Below are positions 1 through 9,254 of a stretch of 64,000 nt of DNA, piece after piece. Both the position numbers and the translations under genes were made by a program. Each line of letters begins with the position of its first letter. The stretch's first letter is position 1. The notes below the pieces were generated by a model. That model searched no databases. It saw nothing but the letters and a program-made list of their open reading frames with translations, and had not been told where the DNA came from. Location of the stretch: assembly GCA_016868665.1 (NCBI GenBank), contig VGGK01000003.1, positions 39,467 to 103,466 of the forward strand, read 5' to 3'. This DNA is from Chlorobiota bacterium (GTDB taxonomy: Bacteria; Bacteroidota; Chlorobiia; Chlorobiales; Chlorobiaceae).

Positions 1-778
1 AGGATTCCTGGCAGAGGTCGCAGCCGAAGATCCAGTTTCCAACCATTCGCGATTCTTCCGGCGTGAACTCCTGTTTGAGCTCGGTGGTGAGGTAGGATAT
101 GCAGCGGCGGGCATCGAGTTTTCCCGGTTCCATGAGTGCTCCGGTGGGACAGGTGTCGATGCATATGCTGCAGGCGCCACAACGATTGGGCAGCTCGTGT
201 GATGGTTCCAGGATTTCGAGGTCGATCAGCAGCTCTCCGAGAAAAACGTATGATCCGGATGCTGGAGTGCTCAGCAGGGTGTTTTTTCCTGTTCTGCCTA
301 TTCCAGCGTTTTCGGCCCATGCTTTCTCAAGGACAGGGGAGCCGTCTACGGCAATGACGGCTTGTACGGGTTTATCGTATATCGTCCCGATGAAGGTCAG
401 AAGTTCTTCGAGTTTATTTCGTACTACCCTATGGTAGTCGTTGATGAGCGCATATCTCGATATGCGTGCGCCATCGGTTGCTGATGCATGATATTCAGGG
501 AGATTGTAGCTGAGCGCAACCGAGATGACGGTTTTTATGCCAGGCAGAAGCAGCTCGGGGTCGGCACGCTCCGCCATTCCGGTTTCGAGCCAGTTCATTT
601 CTCCGTGCCGTTTTTCTGCTATCATGCCGCTGATGCGGGCAATTGCTTTTTCCTGCGGTCGGAGAGGTGAAAACCCGATGGATGCGATGCCGAGCCGCAG
701 TGCTTCGCGGCGGATTGCTTTCGCGAGGTTTTCATCATTCTTCTGCATCCGTTGTTTTTCTGCGTTCGCTGTTTCCAT
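1..778 (-). CDS. queG: Epoxyqueuosine reductase QueG (3' part outside window)
   Basis: QueG is the cobalamin- and iron-sulfur-dependent enzyme that reduces epoxyqueuosine to queuosine in tRNA. The first 259 residues are visible; the gene continues beyond base 1. The frame contains the ferredoxin-like motif CGACSICIDTCPTGAL, with Cys200, 203, 206 and 210, and then CDLCQE with Cys253 and 256, which opens the second [4Fe-4S] motif completed outside the window. The stretch KLDARRCISYLTTE just after the first cluster is typical of QueG. The ATG at 778 is the only reasonable start; I see no strong ribosome-binding site. It is divergent from crtU, with 96 bases between the starts. Confidence 0.93.
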   Translation of the reverse strand, partial: METANAEKQRMQKNDENLAKAIRREALRLGIASIGFSPLRPQEKAIARISGMIAEKRHGEMNWLETGMAERADPELLLPGIKTVISVALSYNLPEYHASATDGARISRYALINDYHRVVRNKLEELLTFIGTIYDKPVQAVIAVDGSPVLEKAWAENAGIGRTGKNTLLSTPASGSYVFLGELLIDLEILEPSHELPNRCGACSICIDTCPTGALMEPGKLDARRCISYLTTELKQEFTPEESRMVGNWIFGCDLCQES

Positions 779-874
779 GGCGGTGATGGTTGCCAGAATT
801 ACTATTTATCGTTAAATATACATTTCGCTTTGTTTTCCAACTGATCCTCTGCGGGTCTTTGTTCACCTCTGTAT

Positions 875-2809
875 ATGGAACGTCGCGAGTTTATCCGGAA
901 AGTACTTACCCGTACGGGCATCGGAGCAGGAGTCAGCGCGGCTGCGCTTGCCGGAGCGGTGGGTTATTATCAGCCGAGAAAAGAGATTTACCGAAAAGCG
1001 GGCAACGATGAAAAGGGGGCCGAGCGGCTTGAAAAGCCCAGGAACGCTGTCGTAATAGGCGGTGGGCTTGCCGGCATCAGTTCTGCTCTCGAACTTGCGC
1101 GTCGGGGATTCCGCGTTTCGCTGGTCGAGGCGGCCGGGTCGCTTGGCGGAAAGCTGACCGGGTGGGATCTCGAAGCGCTTGGCGAGCGGTTTCCGGTGGA
1201 ACACGGGTTTCACGGTTTTTTCGATCAGTACTATAATCTGAACGAGATGTTTGCCTTCGCCGGGGTCACAAGCGGAGTGTTCGATCCGGCTCCGGGTTAT
1301 CCGGTGCTCTTCAGCAAGAGGCCGGCCGAAGTCTACGGAAAGACTCCGAAATGGTTTCCCTTCAATATCATCTCCGTGGTAGGCCAGTCCCGTTCACTCG
1401 ATATCGCTTCGTTCCTGAAAGAGTACAAAGGGCTCTGGCCGGTGATCGGCATGTTCCGTTACGAGTACGGCGCAACGTTCAGGGATTATGACTCCATCGA
1501 CTTCATGACCTACTGCCGGAAAGGGGAGATACTGCCGGCATTCATCGATACCGTGCTGCATCCGTTTGCCGATGCCACCATGAACCGGATGGAGGTACTC
1601 TCCGCCGCCGAGGCTATCCGTTATTTTCATTTTTATTTCATGGGCAGTCCCGAAGGGCTGGCCTTCCGGATTACCAACCGGGACTGCATGACGGCGCTGA
1701 TCGATCCGCTCGAAGCGAAACTTCGAGAGCTTGGCGTTACGATTCTGAAGGGACGAAGAGCGGACAGGCTGCAGGTGGAGAACGGCAAGGTTACAGGCGT
1801 AGAACTGCAGGGGGGGGCCGGCAGCGGAGGCGTGGTTTTTCGGCAGACAGACGGGGGCAGCCTTCCCGATCGGGGCTGGGCCCTGCTGCATACGGATGGA
1901 GGCGTGCCGGTTATCGCTTCTCGCGAAGGAGGAGTTATCAGGGCGTTCGACGCGCGTTGCACGCATATGGGTTGCCCGGTTACCTGGGATGCCGACGCAG
2001 GGGAATTCTACTGCCCCTGCCATGCAGGTCGTTTCGATGCGGAGGGCAATCCGGTCGGCGGTCCGCCCGAAGCTTCGCTTGCGCCGCTCGACGCTGTCGA
2101 AGATGGCAATGTTCTTGTTTTCAGGGTTCCTCGGACGGCCTCAGGGTTATCGGCGGAGGTGCTTGCAGCCGATTACTGCGTTATGGCTTCCGACGTCCGG
2201 GGGACGAAGGAACTGGTGCGTGCTTCCGGACCGGGCCTGGTGTCCCTCGAATCATCCGTTGCGTCGCTTGGCGAGGCGGATCCCTATGCGGTTTATCGCC
2301 TCTGGCTCGACAGGCCGCTCCGTTCAGCAGATTTTCCCTTCTACACGGTGTCCGGTTATACCTATACCGATTCCATTTCGGTCTACTCGGATTTTCAGGA
2401 GCCTTTCATTTCATGGGCAAAAGAGCATGGGGGATGCGTCGTCGAACTGCATGCGTATGCCATCGCTCCTGAAGATGTGAAGCCGGAGGAGATTATCAGG
2501 GCAGCCATGAAGGAGGAACTGTATCAGATGTTTCCGGAAACGCGGGAGGCGTCCATCCTGCACGAACTCTACATGCAGCAGTCGAATTTTACCCGTTGGG
2601 CTCCCGGCGCCCACAGCCGCAGGCCCGGAGTCGAGACCCCGATATCAAATCTTTTTCTTGCGGGCGACTGGGTGCGCGTGGATGCTCCGGTTTTTCTCAT
2701 GGAGGCCGCTGCCTTCACCGGGCGCATGGCCGCCAACGCGATTTTCAGCCAGGAGTCGCTGCAATTGACGCCCTTGCCGATCGTGCCGATGGACGGCATT
2801 TTTGCTTAA
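875..2809 (+). CDS. crtU: CrtU-type carotenoid desaturase/methyltransferase with inserted Rieske domain
   Basis: The 644-residue protein is a flavin-dependent amine-oxidase/phytoene-desaturase-type enzyme. The FAD-binding motif VVIGGGLAGISSALELARRG lies near residues 59-78, and the C-terminal FAD motif NLFLAGDWV is followed by the usual MEAAAFTGRMAANAI. Between the two halves, about residues 318-420, sits a complete Rieske [2Fe-2S] domain: Cys362-x-His364 and Cys380-x-x-His383 would bind the cluster, with Cys367 and Cys382 placed to form the usual disulfide. The N-terminus ERREFIRK followed by a hydrophobic run resembles a Tat-type anchor. In green sulfur bacteria CrtU makes the aromatic end rings of chlorobactene and isorenieratene, and to my knowledge that family carries such a domain, so CrtU is the best call. 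A related FAD/Rieske oxidoreductase of other specificity is the alternative. It is not next to other carotenoid genes. Confidence 0.78.
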   Translation: MERREFIRKVLTRTGIGAGVSAAALAGAVGYYQPRKEIYRKAGNDEKGAERLEKPRNAVVIGGGLAGISSALELARRGFRVSLVEAAGSLGGKLTGWDLEALGERFPVEHGFHGFFDQYYNLNEMFAFAGVTSGVFDPAPGYPVLFSKRPAEVYGKTPKWFPFNIISVVGQSRSLDIASFLKEYKGLWPVIGMFRYEYGATFRDYDSIDFMTYCRKGEILPAFIDTVLHPFADATMNRMEVLSAAEAIRYFHFYFMGSPEGLAFRITNRDCMTALIDPLEAKLRELGVTILKGRRADRLQVENGKVTGVELQGGAGSGGVVFRQTDGGSLPDRGWALLHTDGGVPVIASREGGVIRAFDARCTHMGCPVTWDADAGEFYCPCHAGRFDAEGNPVGGPPEASLAPLDAVEDGNVLVFRVPRTASGLSAEVLAADYCVMASDVRGTKELVRASGPGLVSLESSVASLGEADPYAVYRLWLDRPLRSADFPFYTVSGYTYTDSISVYSDFQEPFISWAKEHGGCVVELHAYAIAPEDVKPEEIIRAAMKEELYQMFPETREASILHELYMQQSNFTRWAPGAHSRRPGVETPISNLFLAGDWVRVDAPVFLMEAAAFTGRMAANAIFSQESLQLTPLPIVPMDGIFA

Positions 2810-3003
2810 GACAGGAGACGTTTTCCTCGGATTTTCATCGATGGAAGCCTGGAGCGCATTACGGGAGTATAGGGCGTAACAAGTATGGGACGTTGTTTTG
2901 CAGCTCAACTTGCGAAGGGGAAAAAGGGGAATTGATAATTGATAATGGGAAGATGGGAGTGATGAGGTGCTATCCAGCCGGTTTTGTTGTGTCCCGATCA
3001 TGT

Positions 3004-4137
3004 TTATTTTATGCACTGAACCACGGTGTCGTGCAGGAGGGGACGGAATTTGCGGATCTTTATGTTATCCGAGGTGGGGTGGACGCGGTTGCTGAGCATG
3101 ATGACGGCAAGATCCTTTTCGGGATCGATCCAGATGCTGGTGCCGGTGAAACCGAGATGCCCCCATGAGGAGGTGGAAAATGCCGTTCCGGCTGAGGAGG
3201 GCCCTTCGAGCGAGCGAAGGTCCCATCCGAGCGCACGGGAGTTGCGTCCTGTTCTCGTTGTGAACATTCTTACGGTTTCCGGCGTGAAATATTGTTTTCC
3301 TTCATAGGTTCCTCCCTGCATAAGCATCCTGATATAGGGCACAAGATCGCCGGTTGTGGAGAACAGTCCTGCATGGCCGGCTATACCGCCAAGCAGCGCG
3401 GCGTTCTGGTCGTGTACGAGAGGGCGTTTCGTACGGAAGTGCCACGTAGTATCCTGTTCCGTCGGAGCGATTGAGCCGAGAAGTGAAGCCGGAGGGTTGA
3501 ACATGGCGTGTCGCATGCCGAGCGGAAGGGCGAATCGTTGCCGGAAGTTGGCATCGAGAGTCCTTCCGGTAACGGTTTCGACGATTCTGCCGAGCGTGAT
3601 GAATCCGGGGTCGCTGTAGAGCGTTCTGACGCCTGGCGTCGAGAGCAGCGTGTCGGCGTCTATTGCCTGGAATACCTCTTCGGGAGTTCGACAGGTTTTA
3701 TGATAGAGTGTATGGGCGCGCAATCCCGAATTGTGCAGCATGATGTTGCGAACCGTGACCGACTGCTTGCCGCGGGATGCGAATGCCGGCAGGTAGCGCG
3801 AGACCGGCGCGTCGAGATCAAGCGAATCCCGCTCGACAAGCTGCATGACGATACCGGTCGTGACAACAGGTTTGGTGAGCGATGCGAGATCGTAGATGGT
3901 TGCGGTATTGGCAGCCGGGGATGCGGCTGCATAGGTTTGCCGCCCGAAAGCCTTGTGGAATACGGTTTTTCCCCGGTGGATCACCGCTATGCCTGTTCCG
4001 GGAAAAACGCCTTCCCTGAGAGCATTTTCGACAAGCGCTTCAAGAGGCCGGAAATCCCCGGCGGCAGCCTGCCGGGGAAGGGCGAGCGCTGCAGCAGCGG
4101 CCAGCAGCATGATGGAAATCGTTCTGCGAATGCCCAT
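3004..4137 (-). CDS. Serine beta-lactamase-like hydrolase (class C/esterase family), secreted
   Basis: The 377-residue protein starts with a cleavable-looking signal peptide (hydrophobic run to about residue 25, ending AAAG), so it is probably periplasmic. It has the serine beta-lactamase/DD-peptidase motifs: Ser86-Leu-Thr-Lys89 as the SxxK catalytic pair, Tyr174-Ser-Asp in place of YxN, and a HLGFTGT segment as the third motif near the C-terminus. Members cleave peptidoglycan stem peptides, beta-lactams or esters, and the sequence does not show which. It begins 11 bases after mlaD ends and is probably the last gene of the mla transcript, which suggests cell-envelope maintenance rather than drug resistance. 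Confidence 0.85.
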   Translation of the reverse strand: MGIRRTISIMLLAAAAALALPRQAAAGDFRPLEALVENALREGVFPGTGIAVIHRGKTVFHKAFGRQTYAAASPAANTATIYDLASLTKPVVTTGIVMQLVERDSLDLDAPVSRYLPAFASRGKQSVTVRNIMLHNSGLRAHTLYHKTCRTPEEVFQAIDADTLLSTPGVRTLYSDPGFITLGRIVETVTGRTLDANFRQRFALPLGMRHAMFNPPASLLGSIAPTEQDTTWHFRTKRPLVHDQNAALLGGIAGHAGLFSTTGDLVPYIRMLMQGGTYEGKQYFTPETVRMFTTRTGRNSRALGWDLRSLEGPSSAGTAFSTSSWGHLGFTGTSIWIDPEKDLAVIMLSNRVHPTSDNIKIRKFRPLLHDTVVQCIK

Positions 4138-4147
4138 CCTGAGTTCC

Positions 4148-5026
4148 TCAGAATACCGAGAACTTGACGTAACGTTTCGGGTTTTTTTTCAGGTCTACCA
4201 GAAGCGAGTCGAGCGAAGTGAGCGTTTCGTTCAGGTTATTGTATAGCGCCGGGTTGGAATGAAGCTGGCCGAACGTGCCCTGGTCGCTTTCGAGCCTGGC
4301 TAGCAGCGCTTCGGTTTTTTCCGCTGCCTGGTTCAGGCGCGAGACGGTCTGTTCGGTGTTTTTAGCCAGTTCTCCGTCGTTCAGAAGCTTCGGCAGGAGG
4401 CCGTTGCCTTTCGATGCTTTCTGTGAAAGCGTCGAAAGTTCGGCAGAGGTGCTTCTGAGGCTGCTGACGGTTTCAGCCAGATCGGCACCCATCTTTTCAT
4501 CGGAAACCAGCCGGCCGGCTACCCCTTTGCCGCTGTTGAGCCTGTCAAGCAGTTCGTTGATTTTTGCAAGTACCTGGTTTGCTCCGCCGGTCAGCTCTGC
4601 CATGCCGTCTTCGGAGTCGAGGGCGATGAAGTCGCCGCTCTTTACCGGAGTGCCCTTGCCGGTCATGATATCGACATATTTATCGCCAAGCACGCCGAGA
4701 GAGCGGATGGTGGCTTTTGCATCCTTTGTGACAAGACCTGCAAATTCGTCACGCAGCTTCAGTTCGGCAACCACATAGAGGGAGTCGTTATGGGTGACGA
4801 AATCGAGCTTTGACACCGTTCCGATTTTTTTTCCGGAGACGGAGACGAAGTTGTTTTCCGCAAGACCCTGGACGTCACGGGAGAGTACCTTGATGGTGGT
4901 CGTTCCGGTGAAAAGGCTGCTGTTCTTGCCGATCACGAGACCGAGATATGCGGCAAAGCCCAGACCGAACAGAAAGAATATGCCGGTTTTCAGATCGCTC
5001 CATTTCAGTGAGTTCGGGTTTTTCAT
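4148..5026 (-). CDS. mlaD: MCE-domain lipid-binding subunit of an Mla-type ABC transporter
   Basis: MlaD-type proteins are inner-membrane-anchored and hold lipid in the periplasm during phospholipid traffic between the two membranes. The 292-residue protein has one N-terminal membrane segment (about residues 13-32), an MCE domain at about 38-118 (ending SLGVLGDKYVDIMTG), and a long helical, probably coiled-coil tail to the C-terminus. The tail is longer than in the short E. coli MlaD and recalls chloroplast TGD2 and other long-tailed MCE proteins, which may help it bridge the periplasm. It follows mlaF after 21 bases in an mlaE-mlaF-mlaD order. Confidence 0.93.
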   Translation of the reverse strand: MKNPNSLKWSDLKTGIFFLFGLGFAAYLGLVIGKNSSLFTGTTTIKVLSRDVQGLAENNFVSVSGKKIGTVSKLDFVTHNDSLYVVAELKLRDEFAGLVTKDAKATIRSLGVLGDKYVDIMTGKGTPVKSGDFIALDSEDGMAELTGGANQVLAKINELLDRLNSGKGVAGRLVSDEKMGADLAETVSSLRSTSAELSTLSQKASKGNGLLPKLLNDGELAKNTEQTVSRLNQAAEKTEALLARLESDQGTFGQLHSNPALYNNLNETLTSLDSLLVDLKKNPKRYVKFSVF

Positions 5027-5047
5027 ACAGGTAATTCGCTCTTGAGG

Positions 5048-5782
5048 TTACAGTTCCAGAATTTTGTCGGAGAGGATCGAGCGGATGAACGGATGTTCCG
5101 ACTGGTGCAGCTTTTCCGTTTCGTCATCGAAAATGATTTCTCCTTGATAGAGCACTGCTGCATGGTCGGCTATGCTGAAAACGTCGTCGATAATATGCGT
5201 TACAATCACTGCGCCAAGATTGCTCGACTGCTGAAGCGTGCTGATAAGATGCAGTATACGCTTGGAGCTGACCGGATCGAGACCTGCAGTAGGTTCGTCG
5301 AACAGTATCATATGTGGTTTGAAAATCAGCGCCCGGCCTATGGCAACACGTTTACGCATGCCTCCGCTGAGATTTTCCGGAAGCTGATCTTCGTACCCTT
5401 CAAGTCCGGAGAACCTGATCTGTTCGGCAACTCTCTCCTGTACTTCTTCTTCGGGCAGATTGAGGTTTTCTCTCAGAAAGAACCCGAGGTTCTGGCTGAT
5501 GCTCATTGAGTCGAACAATGCATTGCCCTGGAATACCATGCCCATTTTTCGCCTTATGGGATAGAGTTCGGTTTCCTTGAGTCTGGTTATGTCGGTGCCG
5601 TCGACAAAAACCCGACCGCTGTTGGGCTTGATCAGCCCGAGCATGAGCTTGAGAATCGTGCTTTTTCCCACGCCGCTGGGTCCGAGAATCGCCTTGATGG
5701 TGTTGTCCCTGATGGTCAGGGATACATTTTTCAGAATTTCCCGTTCTCCGTACTTCAATGTGATATTACGCAGTTCAATCAT
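5048..5782 (-). CDS. mlaF: Mla-type ABC transporter ATP-binding subunit
   Basis: This 244-residue cytoplasmic ATPase should power lipid transport through MlaE. It carries Walker A GPSGVGKST (near residue 35), the signature LSGGMRKRVAIGRAL, Walker B MILFDEPTAGLDP and the switch histidine in IVTHI. The wording of the signature and the Q-loop stretch GMVFQGNALFDSMS are characteristic of the MlaF/Ttg2A group rather than general importers. The start lies 4 bases after the end of mlaE, so the two are almost certainly translated from one message. Confidence 0.95.
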   Translation of the reverse strand: MIELRNITLKYGEREILKNVSLTIRDNTIKAILGPSGVGKSTILKLMLGLIKPNSGRVFVDGTDITRLKETELYPIRRKMGMVFQGNALFDSMSISQNLGFFLRENLNLPEEEVQERVAEQIRFSGLEGYEDQLPENLSGGMRKRVAIGRALIFKPHMILFDEPTAGLDPVSSKRILHLISTLQQSSNLGAVIVTHIIDDVFSIADHAAVLYQGEIIFDDETEKLHQSEHPFIRSILSDKILEL

Positions 5783-5786
5783 CTTC

Positions 5787-6581
5787 TTACATGTTTTCCA
5801 GCACTATTTTCGACACATAGAAGTTTGCGATGAGCACGAGTCCCGAGGATACGACGATTCCTTTGATGGTGGCGCGACCGACGCCGGCTGTGCCGCCTTT
5901 TGCTATAAAACCGTTATAGCTGCTTACCAGCGTGATAATGATGGCGAAAACCGGTGCCTTAAGGAAACCGACGACGAAATCCTTAGGCACGAGTCTCGGA
6001 TAGACCGAGTTCCAGAAGATGCCGGGGTCGAGGCGATGGTAGTGTTCGGCAAGCAAAGCGGCGCTCTGCAGCCCGGCAAAATCGGAGAGTGCCGTGAGCG
6101 GAATGAACATGACGAGCGCGGCAGCAAGCCTTGGCATGACAAGTTTTGCTATCGGGTCTGTACCGAACGCCCGGAGTGCGTCAATCTGTTCGGAGATCTT
6201 CATGGCTCCGAGTTCGGCTCCGTTGCGCGAACCGAACCTTGCCGAGAGCATGAGCCCCATGAGCAGGGGCCCGAGTTCCCGGATGACAGAGATGGATGTG
6301 GAACGGCCGAGCATGGTTTTCGCTCCGAACTCTTCGAGCAGGTTGCCGACCTCGATAGCCAGCAGCGAACCGATGGAAATGGCGCTTACCAGTACGATCG
6401 GGATGGAGTCTGTGCCGCAGATTTTGGCCTGGTCGAGAAAATCCCTCCAGTAGCGTGTAAGTTTGGGGAGCGTGAAGAAAGCTCTCATCGAAAAAATGAA
6501 GAACTCCTGCATGGTGAGCAGAAAATCCTTCGCTTTCAGGGTAAGTTCTTTTTCGAGGGAGCGAACGACGGATATTGGCAT
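5787..6581 (-). CDS. mlaE: Mla-type ABC transporter permease
   Basis: This 264-residue polytopic inner-membrane protein belongs to the MlaE/TGD1 permease family. The conserved cytoplasmic loop SRNGAELGAMKISEQIDAL, followed by RAFGTDPIAKLVMPRL, identifies it. Roughly five membrane segments are visible after an amphipathic N-terminal region. It is the first gene of the mlaEFD-hydrolase group and is preceded by 110 bases without a gene, where its promoter probably lies. Partners: MlaF (ATPase) and MlaD (MCE subunit), both encoded directly downstream. I see no mlaA, mlaB or mlaC nearby. Confidence 0.94.
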   Translation of the reverse strand: MPISVVRSLEKELTLKAKDFLLTMQEFFIFSMRAFFTLPKLTRYWRDFLDQAKICGTDSIPIVLVSAISIGSLLAIEVGNLLEEFGAKTMLGRSTSISVIRELGPLLMGLMLSARFGSRNGAELGAMKISEQIDALRAFGTDPIAKLVMPRLAAALVMFIPLTALSDFAGLQSAALLAEHYHRLDPGIFWNSVYPRLVPKDFVVGFLKAPVFAIIITLVSSYNGFIAKGGTAGVGRATIKGIVVSSGLVLIANFYVSKIVLENM

Positions 6582-6691
6582 AAATACTGTGTCATAGAGA
6601 TGTCAGCCGAACCCTGCCGGTTCGGCCGAACCTGAAATTTCACCTGATAATAGCAAATCTTAGCTGAAAATCACATATCTGTTCTCTGGCC

Positions 6692-7552
6692 TTATGCATT
6701 CACCAGACGGCTTTTCATCTTTGTTACCCATTCATAGGGAATTGCAATGGAGCCGAAGGTTTCGTCGTCCCTTTCCTTCAGTCCATGAAAATCCGATCCT
6801 CCCGAGAAAAGCAGGAAGTACTCGTTGGCGATCTCTCTGTAGTAGTTCTGTTTGTATGTATCGTGCGAAGGGTGTACAATTTCGATGCCGTCAAGGCCGA
6901 AGGTTATAAGCTGTTTGAGGATTTCGTCGGGCACGTTCTGAGCAGGATGGGCAAGAAAAGAGAGTCCAGAGGCTTCGTTGATAAGCCTGATGACATCCGC
7001 CGGATGCGTTTCTATGCTTTTGACGTAAGCCGGACTGTGCGCTCCAAGGTACTTGCTGAACGCTTCGCTGAAGCTTCTTACATAACCACCGTCCTGCAGC
7101 ACGGCAGCGATATGCGGTCTGCCCACACTGCCGTTCTGCGCTTTGAGGATAATTTCCTCGATGCCGATTTTTACGCCCATTTTTGCCAGTTTTCCAACCA
7201 TGCGTTCCGCTCTTTCGGTGCGCAGGTGGCGGCAGTGGTCGAGGTAGCGTTTCAGTTCCGAGTGCTCGTAATCAAAAAAATAACCAAGGATATGAATATC
7301 ATAGCCCTTGAAGGTTGAACTCATTTCAACGCCGGGAATGAGCTCAATGCCTTTTGCTGAGGCTAATGGCTTTGCTTTGTCAATACCAGAAACGGAATCG
7401 TGGTCGGTAATACTGATAGCCGACAGACCGGAAACCGAAGCCTTGACTACGATTTCCTCCGGTGAAAAGATTCCGTCCGAACATTTTGTATGTATATGTA
7501 AGTCTGCTTTTTCAAAGCCATTATGCCCTACGCTTTCAAAGCTGTATGGCAT
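6692..7552 (-). CDS. PHP-domain metal-dependent phosphoesterase (TrpH/RNase AM-like)
   Basis: The 286-residue protein has the metal-binding motifs of the PHP (polymerase and histidinol phosphatase) fold: DLHIHTKCSDG at residues 17-27, ITDHDS, the inserted segment RPHIA, FLAHPAQ and GGSDFHG near the C-terminus. Characterised members of this branch (TrpH/YciV) hydrolyse 5'-ends of short RNAs or 3',5'-nucleoside bisphosphates, so a role in nucleotide or RNA end processing is the best inference. It is cytoplasmic with no signal peptide. It lies between uppP and mlaE on the same strand with gaps of 133 and 110 bases, so it may be transcribed alone. Confidence 0.85.
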   Translation of the reverse strand: MPYSFESVGHNGFEKADLHIHTKCSDGIFSPEEIVVKASVSGLSAISITDHDSVSGIDKAKPLASAKGIELIPGVEMSSTFKGYDIHILGYFFDYEHSELKRYLDHCRHLRTERAERMVGKLAKMGVKIGIEEIILKAQNGSVGRPHIAAVLQDGGYVRSFSEAFSKYLGAHSPAYVKSIETHPADVIRLINEASGLSFLAHPAQNVPDEILKQLITFGLDGIEIVHPSHDTYKQNYYREIANEYFLLFSGGSDFHGLKERDDETFGSIAIPYEWVTKMKSRLVNA

Positions 7553-7685
7553 GGCCGACTGGTTAATCGTGTTAGTAAATTCTCTATATATAAGAAAAAA
7601 TTAATCGCTCTCTCAATGAGAAAAGAGAATTCTTTTTGTCAGTTAAAAGTGCCCGGAGGTATGGCGCGGATATACCTCTCTCTTT

Positions 7686-8537
7686 TTATGTCGCCGGCAG
7701 TATGCCTGTGGCGACCAGCAGCAGTATGGCTCCGCCGAGTGCGAATCGGTAGAGTATGAATATTCTTGTGCTGTGGTTTTTCAGGTAGTTCAGCAGAAAA
7801 GCTATGGATGCGTAGCCGACAATTCCTGAAACGATGGTTGCGACAACGATTGCCGCGAGGTTGTCCGGCGAGGAGAAGATTATATCCCTGGTTTTATAGA
7901 GCTGGTAGATGCCGGCGGCAAAGACCGAGGGGAGCGAGAGCAGGAACGAGAATCTTGCGGCGGCTTCTCGGGAAAGATTGAGGAAGAGCCCGCCGGTTAT
8001 GGTTACGCCGGATCGGGAAGATCCCGGGATAAGCGCAATGCTCTGGATGAGACCGATGAGAAGAGCCTCTTTCCAGCCGATTTTTTCCATCTGCTTCATT
8101 TCGAGGCCTTTGGCAAGGCGTTTTTTCATCCGGTATTCAGCAATCGTGAGCAGCAGGGCAAGCCCGATCAGGGCTGCGCTGATCGAGTAGAGCGAGCGAA
8201 GGCTGGTTTCGATTTCGGTTTTAAAAAGCAGCCCGAACACTACTATAGGCAGAGTGCCGGCGGCGATCATCCATCCCATTTTCGATTCCTGCGTGCCGAG
8301 AGGGCGCCCGCTTGCAATGCCCTGCAGGACGGCCTGGAGGATCGAAACGATGTCGCGGTAGAAGTAGATCAAAACCGCGGCAAGGGTGCCGATCTGCACA
8401 ATGGCAGTAAATGCGGCTCCCGGGTCCTCCCATCCTGCAAGCGCGGGTACGATTCTCAGGTGCGCGGTGCTGCTGATGGGCAGGAACTCGGTGAGTCCCT
8501 GAACGATACCGAGTATGACTGCTTCGATAAGATTCAT
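7686..8537 (-). CDS. uppP: Undecaprenyl-diphosphatase UppP (BacA family)
   Basis: UppP recycles the lipid carrier undecaprenyl diphosphate to the monophosphate for peptidoglycan and polysaccharide synthesis. The 283-residue membrane protein has both catalytic signatures: GLTEFLPISSTAHL near the N-terminus (the Glu and the following PISSTAH) and PGSSRSG near residue 170. Seven or eight hydrophobic segments are present. Length is normal for the family. It follows rdgB by 18 bases and is probably co-transcribed with pdxJ and rdgB. Confidence 0.96.
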   Translation of the reverse strand: MNLIEAVILGIVQGLTEFLPISSTAHLRIVPALAGWEDPGAAFTAIVQIGTLAAVLIYFYRDIVSILQAVLQGIASGRPLGTQESKMGWMIAAGTLPIVVFGLLFKTEIETSLRSLYSISAALIGLALLLTIAEYRMKKRLAKGLEMKQMEKIGWKEALLIGLIQSIALIPGSSRSGVTITGGLFLNLSREAAARFSFLLSLPSVFAAGIYQLYKTRDIIFSSPDNLAAIVVATIVSGIVGYASIAFLLNYLKNHSTRIFILYRFALGGAILLLVATGILPAT

Positions 8538-8555
8538 GTGCGGGGGATGAGTGGG

Positions 8556-9254
8556 TTATGTTTCCGGTGAGTTATGGTTTGCCATGATACCGGCAAGCAT
8601 CGCCGATGCGTTCCGCAGGGCAATGGCACGGTGGCTGATCGAGTTTTTTTCAGCCGTTGTCATTTCGGCGTAGGTTTTGCCTGCGTCATGTACATGAAAT
8701 ACGGGGTCGTAGCCGAAGCCGAGCATGCCTTTGGGTTCCGTAGTGATCGAGCCTTCGACTGCTCCTTCCGCGCTGTGGCGGAACTCGTGGATCGATCTGC
8801 CGGACGGGATTCGTCCTTTCATGGCTATGACGGTTCTGAAGGTCGCGGATCTGTCGTTCATGCCTTCCATTCTCATGAGCAGGTGGCGGACGTTATCGTC
8901 GTAGGAGGGTTTTGCGCCTTCCGGAACCGGAGCGAATCTTGCGGAAAAGACTCCGGGTTCGCCGCAGAGAGCTTCGACTTCGAGCCCGGTATCGTCCGCA
9001 AGGACTATGACATAAGGGTACAGTTGCCCGACAAGGCGGAATATGGCGTCGGCTTTCAGGAACGCATTGCCTTCGAGCGTGCTCTCCGTTTCCTCGACCT
9101 CTGCCGTTATTGCAAGATCGGCCAGAGAGCGTACCGCAAAGAGCGGCGAGGCCGATTCCATCATCGGACGAAGTTCCCTGACCTTGTCGGGGTTTGCAGT
9201 GGCGAGGACGACAGGTATCCGGTTTTCTGCTGGTTCCGCAGGTGAATGATTCAT
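8556..9254 (-). CDS. rdgB: Non-canonical purine NTP pyrophosphatase RdgB/HAM1
   Basis: This house-cleaning enzyme hydrolyses dITP, XTP and ITP to monophosphates so that deaminated purines stay out of nucleic acids. The 232-residue protein has the family motifs [12 protein letters not shown] at the N-terminus, [20 protein letters not shown] with the catalytic acid, GFGYDPVF, and [11 protein letters not shown] near the C-terminus. It is slightly longer than the usual 190-200 residues because of an N-terminal extension and a longer loop in the middle. Its ATG overlaps the pdxJ stop by four bases, which indicates translational coupling. Confidence 0.95.
   Translation of the reverse strand: MNHSPAEPAENRIPVVLATANPDKVRELRPMMESASPLFAVRSLADLAITAEVEETESTLEGNAFLKADAIFRLVGQLYPYVIVLADDTGLEVEALCGEPGVFSARFAPVPEGAKPSYDDNVRHLLMRMEGMNDRSATFRTVIAMKGRIPSGRSIHEFRHSAEGAVEGSITTEPKGMLGFGYDPVFHVHDAGKTYAEMTTAEKNSISHRAIALRNASAMLAGIMANHNSPET

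Noticed and set aside
2930-2946. Repeat AATTGATAATTGATAAT after crtU
   Set aside because: Only two copies of an eight-base unit; too short to call a mobile or regulatory repeat without genome-wide comparison.
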